This document shows positions 23,899 through 30,381 of a stretch of DNA of 32,397 bases, in pieces; positions within the stretch are counted from its first letter, which is position 1, and each line of letters opens with the position of its first letter. The stretch lies in assembly GCA_029861675.1 (NCBI GenBank), contig JAOTYV010000014.1:1-32397 (forward strand), in the 5' to 3' direction. Under the pieces are notes generated by a model that was given only the letters and a program-made list of their open reading frames with translations, had not been told where the DNA came from and did not search any database. The stretch comes from Alphaproteobacteria bacterium (GTDB lineage Bacteria > Pseudomonadota > Alphaproteobacteria > UBA8366). Position numbers and translations under genes: made by a program.

Positions 23899-24087
23899 TA
23901 TCTATCTCCACTTAGATGATTGCAGGCGGCATCCCGTTGCCGCCGACACCTATAAAATGGGTCATCACGGACGCGAGAGGAGCCGTTTTAATCTCATATC
24001 AGCCATGCGTTAATGTAATATGAAGGCGCGCAGGCATGCATGGGTGGCATGCGCATTGCGGCGGCACCGGGCGCCCGGGTCGAGGCG
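23899..24087. promoter_or_regulatory. upstream region of the small-gene pair with dyad symmetry
   Basis: This 189-bp gap holds an imperfectly spaced dyad, TCATAT (23994-23999) and ATATGA (24018-24023), about 100-125 bp upstream of the 51-aa gene. It also contains a hairpin with 6-bp arms GCATGC (24034-24039 and 24047-24052) and a palindrome CCGGGCGCCCGG (24067-24078) just downstream of the DUF364 stop, either of which could slow transcription leaving the formate dehydrogenase operon. No T run follows. Confidence 0.3.
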
Positions 24088-24840
24088 TTATGGGCGAATA
24101 TCGTCCCGCTTTAGGGTCACATAGCGGCCGTACTTCCGGAGCGCGGCGACGGCGCCGCCTTCGGAGACGACCCGCGAAAGCCCGTCCCGGTCCGTCGCCA
24201 CGAAACCGCTGACGGCGTCGATGCCGAAGGCGAACAATGCGGGCGACAACGGCGTACTGGGACCGATCAGCACGGTAAAGCCGTTTTGCACAAAGGGCAG
24301 GAGGGCCGGCAGCGATCCATTGCCGAGCGTCGAGCCGGTAATGGCGATGTATTCCGCCTTGGCCAGCAGGTGCGGTCCCGCATCCTCCGGATAGTCGCCG
24401 GGGCCGGGTTCGCGTTCGATCACGGCGGCCTTGGGCAAACGATTTTCAAGTCCCGGAAAGCGGCCGATGATGACCGTGCGCTCCCCGCGGTCCTCGATCA
24501 GGTCAAAGCCATTGATCGAGATGCCGGCGAGGTCGTCGCGGTTGCAGTCGGCATTGATCGCCGCCAATGCGATCGCGCGTTCGAAAACGTTCTCCGATGA
24601 CCACATCGCCGCAAGCGCCGTCAGGGCCCGCCCGCCATAGTCTCCCGGCGACGGCAGGGCATGACAGCCGGCGGTGCCGCGCGCCGGCGTGTGGGCGAGA
24701 CCAACTCCGTGCGGCCCTTCGACCAGTGTCCAGTTAAGGCCGACGATCACCCGTCCGGCATCGCCCGCGATGGAGTCGGACAACGCAGAAAACAAAACGT
24801 CCTCGCCCACCGGAAAAGGGGTATCGGCCGCCGTAGTCAC
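24088..24840 (-). CDS. DUF364/DUF4213 domain protein (putative heavy-metal chelation family)
   Basis: 250-residue cytoplasmic protein. The N-terminal half (LLF-type start, GLAHTP, SSENVFERAIALAAINADCN) matches the DUF4213 fold; the C-terminal half (VIIGRFPGLENRL, AEYIAITGSTLGNGSLPALL, FTVLIGPSTPLSPALF) is the Rossmann-like DUF364 domain described in databases as a putative heavy-metal chelation domain. The biochemical role is not established. The start overlaps the formate dehydrogenase alpha-subunit stop by 4 bp (ATGA), so it is made with the enzyme, in the place where other operons carry FdsC or FdsD. A function in molybdenum or tungsten handling or enzyme maturation is an inference from context. 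Confidence 0.8.
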   Translation of the reverse strand: MTTAADTPFPVGEDVLFSALSDSIAGDAGRVIVGLNWTLVEGPHGVGLAHTPARGTAGCHALPSPGDYGGRALTALAAMWSSENVFERAIALAAINADCNRDDLAGISINGFDLIEDRGERTVIIGRFPGLENRLPKAAVIEREPGPGDYPEDAGPHLLAKAEYIAITGSTLGNGSLPALLPFVQNGFTVLIGPSTPLSPALFAFGIDAVSGFVATDRDGLSRVVSEGGAVAALRKYGRYVTLKRDDIRP

Positions 24841-27611
24841 GTCGCCTCGGCAACTTCCGCCGGTGCGACACGGGCAGCGCAGAATTTGAATTCGGGAATC
24901 TTGCCGTAAGGGTCGAGTTGCGGATTGGTCAACAGGTTTGCCGCCGCCTCGGCAAAGCAGAAGGGGATAAACACCATGCCTTCCGCCACCTCGCGGTCCG
25001 CGCGCGTTTTGATGGATATCGCGCCGCGCCGTGTTGCGACGGTCACCGGCTCTCCGGCCGCGACGCCGAGGCGCGCCAATTCGCCGGGATGCAACAGGGC
25101 GACAGCTTCCGGTTCGAGCTGGTCGAGAATCCCGGCGCGCCGCGTAATCGCGCCCGTGTGCCAGTGCTCCAACATGCGCCCAGTGGTGAGAATCATGGGG
25201 TAGTCGTTGTCCGGCGTCTCGTCCGGCGCCACCAAATCGGCGGGCACAAACCGGCCACGCCCGCTTTCGGTCGGGTAGCCTTCGGCAAACATGATTTCGC
25301 GGCCCGGCTGGTCTTCGTCGTCACAGGGATAGGTGACGCTGTCCTCCCGCTCGACGCGGTCCCAGCTGATCCCCTTGATCGACGGCATGACCGAGCGCAT
25401 TTCCGCGAAGACTTCCTTCGGATGGGTGTAAGTCCAGTCGAGCCCGATGCGATTGGCGAGGTCCTGAATGATCTGCCAATCCTGACGCGCGGCGCCGGGC
25501 GGTTCCAGCACCTGCCGGGCAAGCTGCACCTGCCGGTTGGTGTTGGTGAAGGTGCCGGTTTTCTCGGGAAACGCGGTTGCCGGCAGGATCACGTCGGCGT
25601 GCCAGGCGGTTTCGGTGAGAAAGATTTCCTGCACGACGAGATGATCCAGCGCTGCCAGCGCTTTGCGCGCGTGCCGCGTATCGGGGTCGGACATCGCCGG
25701 ATTTTCACCCATGATGTACATGCCGCGCAGGTCGCCGGCCAGAATCGCCTGCATTATTTCGACCACCGTGAGGCCGGGTTTCGGGTCCAGCGCCGCACCC
25801 CAGAATTGTTCGAAATGATCTTGTATGCCGGTGTCGTTGACCGCCTGGTAATCCGGATACACCATCGGGATGAGACCGACGTCGGATGCGCCCTGGACGT
25901 TGTTTTGGCCGCGCAACGGGTGCAGCCCGGTGCCCGGACGCCCGACATGGCCGGTCAGCATGGCGAGCGCGATCAGGCAGCGTGCATTGTCGGTGCCGTG
26001 AACATGCTGCGAGATGCCCATGCCCCAGAAGATGATCGAGCGCTCCGCCGTCGCATACGCGCGCGCGACGGTGCGGATCGTTTCCGCATCGATCCCGCAA
26101 TGCTCCGCCATCGCTTCGGGCGAGAAGCCGGCCACGCGTTCGCGCAGCGTGTCGAAGCCTTCCGTATAGCCGTCGATGTATTGCGTGTCGGTGAGGTCTT
26201 CCTCGATGATCGTATGCAGCATCGCGTTGAGCAGCGCCACATCCGTTCCCGGCTTGAATTGCAGGTTGTGCGTCGCGTGGCGGGACAGGTCCTGGCGCCG
26301 GGGATCGGCGACGATGAGGGTGGCGCCGCGTTTCGCCGCGTTCTTGAGGAAGGTGGCGGCCACCGGGTGATTCTGCGTCGGACGCGCGCCGATCACCAGG
26401 ATGCAGTCCGCGTCGGCGGCCGCGGTGAATGGGGCGGTGACCGCGCCGGATCCGATGCCTTCCAGCAACGCCACGACCGAGCTGGCATGGCAGAGCCGGG
26501 TGCAATGGTCCACATTGTTGGTGCCGAACCCGGTGCGGACCAGTTTCTGGAAGAGATAGGCTTCCTCGTTCGATCCCTTGGCGGAACCGAAGCCGGCGAG
26601 CGCCGAGGGTCCATGATTCTCGCGCACCCGCTTCAACCCCGCGGCGGCGATGTCGAGCGCTTCGTCCCAAGTCGCCTCGCGGAAATGGCTGAACGGGTCC
26701 GCCGGATCGACTTGGTCGTTCCAGCGTTTCGGCACATCCGGCTTGCGGATCAGCGGCCGCGTCAGGCGGTGGCGGTGATGGACATAGTCGAAACCGAAGC
26801 GGCCCTTTACGCAGAGCCGGCTCTGGTTGGCTGGGCCGTCCCGGCCATCGACCGAGACAATCTGGTCATCCTTGACGTTGAAGGTGACCTGGCAGCCGAC
26901 GCCGCAATAGGGGCACAGGCTGTCCACGTGCCGGTCGGCCGGGCCGAGATGGCGCTGTTCGGAGTCCAGCACCGTCGCCGGCATCAAGGCGCCGGTCGGA
27001 CAGGCTTGCACGCATTCGCCGCAGGCGACGCATGTGGACGCGCCCATCGGGTCGCCCATGTCGAAGACGATGGAGGCGTGCGACCCGCGTCCGGCCATGC
27101 CGATCACGTCGTTCACCTGAACCTCGCGGCAGGCGCGGACGCAGAGATTGCAATGGATGCAGGCGTCGAGATTGACCGCCATTGCCGGGTGGCTGCAATC
27201 CGGTGCGGGGGCGGCACGTGGCGGAAGGCGGCTTTCTTCGACGCCGAGCGTGTCGGCCCACCGCCAGAATTCGGACTCCGGATCATGCGCGTCCGCGCGC
27301 GCCGGCTGATCCGCGACAAGCAGTTCCATGACCATGCGCCGGGCTTCGGATGCGCGGTCGCTGGCGGTCCGCACGGTCATGCCTTCGGTGGGCTTGCGGA
27401 TGCACGAGGCGGCAAGCACGCGTTCGCCGTCGATCTCCACCATACAGGCGCGGCAATTGCCGTCGGCCCGATACCCCGGCTTTGGGCTGTAGCAGAGATG
27501 CGGGATTTCGACGCCCAGCCGATTGGCGACCTGCCAGATGGTTTCGCCGGGACCGGCTTCGACCGTCGTATTGTCGAGTGTAAATTGGATGGGTTTCTCT
27601 GGTGCGGTCAT
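24837..27611 (-). CDS. fdsA: NAD-dependent formate dehydrogenase, molybdenum-containing alpha subunit
   Basis: Catalytic subunit oxidising formate to CO2 at a bis-MGD molybdenum centre. The 924-residue protein has an N-terminal [2Fe-2S] ferredoxin domain (C40, C53, C56, C70), two [4Fe-4S] ferredoxin motifs (C151/154/157/161 and C194/197/200/204), a [4Fe-4S] site beginning CPYCGVGC at 233-240, and the molybdopterin oxidoreductase core. The metal ligand is cysteine (CTRLCHASS), not selenocysteine; no in-frame TGA is present. Between C70 and C139 there are no cysteines, so the extra His/Cys cluster of NuoG-type proteins seems absent. The C-terminal domain (MILTTGRMLEHWHTG) binds the second pterin. 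No twin-Arg signal, so the enzyme is cytoplasmic. It lies 3 bp after the beta subunit gene. Confidence 0.95.
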   Translation of the reverse strand: MTAPEKPIQFTLDNTTVEAGPGETIWQVANRLGVEIPHLCYSPKPGYRADGNCRACMVEIDGERVLAASCIRKPTEGMTVRTASDRASEARRMVMELLVADQPARADAHDPESEFWRWADTLGVEESRLPPRAAPAPDCSHPAMAVNLDACIHCNLCVRACREVQVNDVIGMAGRGSHASIVFDMGDPMGASTCVACGECVQACPTGALMPATVLDSEQRHLGPADRHVDSLCPYCGVGCQVTFNVKDDQIVSVDGRDGPANQSRLCVKGRFGFDYVHHRHRLTRPLIRKPDVPKRWNDQVDPADPFSHFREATWDEALDIAAAGLKRVRENHGPSALAGFGSAKGSNEEAYLFQKLVRTGFGTNNVDHCTRLCHASSVVALLEGIGSGAVTAPFTAAADADCILVIGARPTQNHPVAATFLKNAAKRGATLIVADPRRQDLSRHATHNLQFKPGTDVALLNAMLHTIIEEDLTDTQYIDGYTEGFDTLRERVAGFSPEAMAEHCGIDAETIRTVARAYATAERSIIFWGMGISQHVHGTDNARCLIALAMLTGHVGRPGTGLHPLRGQNNVQGASDVGLIPMVYPDYQAVNDTGIQDHFEQFWGAALDPKPGLTVVEIMQAILAGDLRGMYIMGENPAMSDPDTRHARKALAALDHLVVQEIFLTETAWHADVILPATAFPEKTGTFTNTNRQVQLARQVLEPPGAARQDWQIIQDLANRIGLDWTYTHPKEVFAEMRSVMPSIKGISWDRVEREDSVTYPCDDEDQPGREIMFAEGYPTESGRGRFVPADLVAPDETPDNDYPMILTTGRMLEHWHTGAITRRAGILDQLEPEAVALLHPGELARLGVAAGEPVTVATRRGAISIKTRADREVAEGMVFIPFCFAEAAANLLTNPQLDPYGKIPEFKFCAARVAPAEVAEAT

Positions 27612-27614
27612 TGC

Positions 27615-29327
27615 TTACAGTGCTTCCGGAAAGTAGCGGAATAGGGACAGCATGGGATTGGCCGCGGCCTGTCCGAGACCGCAGATCGACGCATCCGCCA
27701 TGGTACGGCTCAGTTCTTCCAGCAGCGGCTTGTCCCAGTCAGGGCGGCTCATCAGGGCCGCGGATTTCTCTGTGCCGACCCGGCAGGGCGTACACTGGCC
27801 GCAGCTTTCATCCTCGAAGAAGCGCATGAGGTTGAGCGCCGCCGCCTTCAGGTCGTCCTGATCCGACAAGACGATTACCGCCGCGGAGCCGATGAAGCAT
27901 CCGTGCTGTTCCAGCGTTCCGAAGTCGAGCGGTATGTCCGCCATATGCGCCGGCAGGATGCCGCCCGACGCGCCGCCCGGCAGATACGCTTTGAACGCGT
28001 GCCCCTCGGCCATGCCGCCGCAATACTCGTCGATCAAGTCCTGCGCCGTGATTCCTGCGGGCGCGCATTTGACGCCCGGTTCCTTGACCCGTCCCGAGAC
28101 CGAGAAGCTCCGCAGCCCCTTGCAGCCGTTGCGCCCCTGTGCGGCGAACCAATCGGCGCCTTTTTCCGCGATCTCGCGGATCCAGTAGACGGTTTCCACG
28201 TTGTGGATCAGGGTCGGCCGCCCGAACAAGCCGACCTGGCTCGGAAAGGGCGGTTTATGGCGCGGCAGCCCCCGCTTGCCCTCGATGCTCTCGAGCATGG
28301 CGGATTCCTCACCGCAGATATAAGCGCCGGCGCCGCGCCGCAGATGGATCGGGATGCCGGCGTTGAGGCCTGCCGCCTCGATCGCCGCGATTTCCCGCTC
28401 CAGAATGCGCTGGATATCCGGGTACTCATCGCGCAAATAGACGTAGATTTCATCGGCATCGACGGCCCAGGCCGCAATCAGCATGCCTTCGAGGAAGCGA
28501 TGCGGGTCGCGGATCAGATAATGATGATCTTTGAATGTACCGGGTTCACCTTCATCCGCATTGATCGCCAGCAGTCGGGGCCCCGGTTCGGCCCGAACCG
28601 CCTGCCATTTTCGGCCGACGGGAAATCCGGCGCCGCCCAGTCCGCGCAGGCCGGCACTCTCGAAGGTCTCGATCAACGCCTCCGGCGTCCGTTCGCCGTT
28701 GCGGCAGCTCTCCAGCAGACGGTAGCCGTTATCGGCCGTATACGCCTCGAGCCCCGGAGCGTCGGGGATGTCGGGACCCGCGGCGGCAAATTTTGCGGTC
28801 TCGTCGAAGGTCATTGACGTCATCGGAGCCACGTGGCGTTGGCCGATTTGCGCCACCGGCGCGCGATGGCACCGACCCATGCACGGCGCCCGGACCACGC
28901 GAACCGACGGGCCGAGCTCGTCCTGCAGGGTTGCCAATAAATCCTCCGCGCCGGCCATGGCGCAACTCAGACTGTCGCAGACGCGGATGGTCGTGGACGG
29001 CGGCGCCGGTTGCTCCAAATCGACGATGTCGAAATGGGCGTAAAATGACGCAACTTCATAGACTTCTGCAATGGCAAGGTCCATTGAAACCGCCAGGGCG
29101 AGGAGATGATCCGCTCGGAGACAGCCGTATCGGTCCTGTATCAGATGAAGGTTTTCGATCAGCATGTCGCGCTGTTTCCAGGGCCGCCCATCCTCTTCGG
29201 ACAGCAGGCGCCGGACGCGCAATTCCGCCGCGGGATCGAGCTGCCGGCCCTTCGGGTGCGCCGACGCATGGCGTCGCCCCGCGCCCGGATGCCGGAATGT
29301 CTGAATTGTGGTGTCGGTATCGTTCAT
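27615..29327 (-). CDS. fdsB: NAD-dependent formate dehydrogenase beta subunit, fused NuoE-NuoF type
   Basis: Diaphorase subunit passing electrons from the alpha subunit to NAD+. The 570-residue protein is a fusion. Residues about 35-160 are a NuoE/FdsG-like thioredoxin-fold [2Fe-2S] domain (C117-x4-C122, C149-x3-C153). Residues about 200-560 are NuoF/FdsB-like, with the FMN and NADH loops GLRGLGGAGFPVGRKW and GAYICGEESAMLESIEGKRG, and a [4Fe-4S] site CGQCTPC (C509, C512, C515) plus C549. In Cupriavidus and Rhodobacter these are separate FdsG and FdsB proteins; the fused layout resembles Fdh1 of Methylorubrum. The ATG at 29327 is 46 bp after the DUF3553 gene and 3 bp separate its stop from fdsA. 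Confidence 0.95.
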   Translation of the reverse strand: MNDTDTTIQTFRHPGAGRRHASAHPKGRQLDPAAELRVRRLLSEEDGRPWKQRDMLIENLHLIQDRYGCLRADHLLALAVSMDLAIAEVYEVASFYAHFDIVDLEQPAPPSTTIRVCDSLSCAMAGAEDLLATLQDELGPSVRVVRAPCMGRCHRAPVAQIGQRHVAPMTSMTFDETAKFAAAGPDIPDAPGLEAYTADNGYRLLESCRNGERTPEALIETFESAGLRGLGGAGFPVGRKWQAVRAEPGPRLLAINADEGEPGTFKDHHYLIRDPHRFLEGMLIAAWAVDADEIYVYLRDEYPDIQRILEREIAAIEAAGLNAGIPIHLRRGAGAYICGEESAMLESIEGKRGLPRHKPPFPSQVGLFGRPTLIHNVETVYWIREIAEKGADWFAAQGRNGCKGLRSFSVSGRVKEPGVKCAPAGITAQDLIDEYCGGMAEGHAFKAYLPGGASGGILPAHMADIPLDFGTLEQHGCFIGSAAVIVLSDQDDLKAAALNLMRFFEDESCGQCTPCRVGTEKSAALMSRPDWDKPLLEELSRTMADASICGLGQAAANPMLSLFRYFPEAL

Positions 29328-29373
29328 GCGCTTTCCGGGGTCCTTTGCAGGCGGTCCATGGAAATGTCCATGT

Positions 29374-29550
29374 TTATTTGTCTTTTGTCACTAAATTCAA
29401 TGCGATTACGGCAATGTTGATCGTGACTTTTCCCGCATTCTCAAAGTTCACCGTGGCACGGTTTCCAATCACCGATTGCACCTGGCCGAGGCCCCAACCA
29501 GGCTGGTCCGGGTGGCGGACGAAATCGCCGGGCATAATACCTTGGGACAT
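29374..29550 (-). CDS. DUF3553 domain protein (58 aa)
   Basis: Short gene that matches the DUF3553 family, seen otherwise as a C-terminal extension of helicases such as UvrD and as stand-alone alphaproteobacterial proteins. Diagnostic segments are MPGDFVRHPDQPGWGLGQ, followed by VQSVIGNRATVNFENAGKV. It probably forms a small SH3-like beta barrel. Two starts are possible: ATG at 29550 (MSQGIMPGDF) or ATG at 29535, which has AAGG four bases upstream. It is divergent from chpT and lies 46 bp before the formate dehydrogenase genes on the same strand, so it may share their transcript. Function unknown. Confidence 0.85.
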   Translation of the reverse strand: MSQGIMPGDFVRHPDQPGWGLGQVQSVIGNRATVNFENAGKVTINIAVIALNLVTKDK

Positions 29551-29613
29551 GATGCGCGATGCGTTAGGCTGCGCCTCTCCGATGGCCTGAAAACCGAGGA
29601 AAGACTAGCCGCA

Positions 29614-30246
29614 ATGCCACATCTTGTCGACCGACGGATTGCCGAACTGCTGTGCTCGCGCATCTGCCATGAGCTGGTTGCCGGAATCGCCGCGATCAAC
29701 AATGGTGTCGAGTTGATTAGCGATATTGACCGGTCCATGGCGGATGAGGTGATGGAGCTGATCAGCGGCAGTGCGCAGCAATCCAGCATCCGTGTTCAGT
29801 ACTACCGGATGGCCTATGGATACGCCGGCAACGATGCGCTCGGCGGTTTGGGTGCCGTAAAGGAACTGGTCGATGGGCTATTTGCTACCGAAGACCGCTA
29901 TTCGGTCACGATGCCGGAGCCTTCCGCCGTCGGTGAGCTGCCGATGGGATGCGGTAAGCTGTTGTTAAATATGGTGGTCCAGGGCATGGACTGCCTGCCG
30001 CGCGGCGGCAATTTGGCGGTTTGGATCAACCAGGAGAGCCGGACAAGGGTCGTCGTGGAAGCGACCGGCGATGACGCGCGGCTCACGGATCGCAGCCTGG
30101 AGGCACTCGCACCGGATGTGACGACCGAGGCAATTTCGGCGCTGCACGTCCATGCCTATTACACTGCGGCATTGGCGGATTCCCTGGGCCGCGGGCTCGA
30201 AATCGAGACCGATTCCGGGCGTGTGACCCTCGGCGTAACCCTCTGA
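29614..30246 (+). CDS. chpT: histidine phosphotransferase, ChpT type
   Basis: Dimeric phosphotransferase that in Caulobacter passes phosphate from CckA to CtrA and CpdR. From the ATG at 29614 the protein has 210 residues. The phospho-accepting helix is ELLCSRICHELVAGIAAINNGVEL with His19, followed by a helical hairpin, and residues about 90-210 form the degenerate Bergerat-like domain that does not bind ATP in ChpT. The usual 'HDL(I/V)(S/G)P' context reads HELVAG here, lacking the proline. A further 46 in-frame codons upstream do not look like the family. The neighbouring CheA-type gene, 135 bp downstream on the same strand, suggests a signalling locus. Confidence 0.85.
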   Translation: MPHLVDRRIAELLCSRICHELVAGIAAINNGVELISDIDRSMADEVMELISGSAQQSSIRVQYYRMAYGYAGNDALGGLGAVKELVDGLFATEDRYSVTMPEPSAVGELPMGCGKLLLNMVVQGMDCLPRGGNLAVWINQESRTRVVVEATGDDARLTDRSLEALAPDVTTEAISALHVHAYYTAALADSLGRGLEIETDSGRVTLGVTL

Positions 30247-30252
30247 CGCTGC

Positions 30253-30275
30253 CGCCGGTTCCGCTCGGGCCGGCG
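30253..30275 (+). terminator. weak hairpin after chpT
   Basis: CGCCGG (30253-30258) pairs with CCGGCG (30270-30275) across an 11-nt loop, immediately followed by TTT. It is too weak to be sure of termination; readthrough into cheA is possible. Confidence 0.25.
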
Positions 30276-30381
30276 TTTCCCCGCTTTACGGGTTTTTAAA
30301 GCTTTTCCAGCAATTATAGCGTGCGTGACAGCGGCGGGTACGGGGAATGTCCTGTGGCCTTGTGTCCGTGGGGAGTCGGTC

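Noticed and set aside
24918..27644. 908-codon open frame on the plus strand
   Set aside because: It lies entirely antisense to fdsA, has no family motifs or ribosome-binding site, and such frames are expected opposite GC-rich genes with strong third-position bias.
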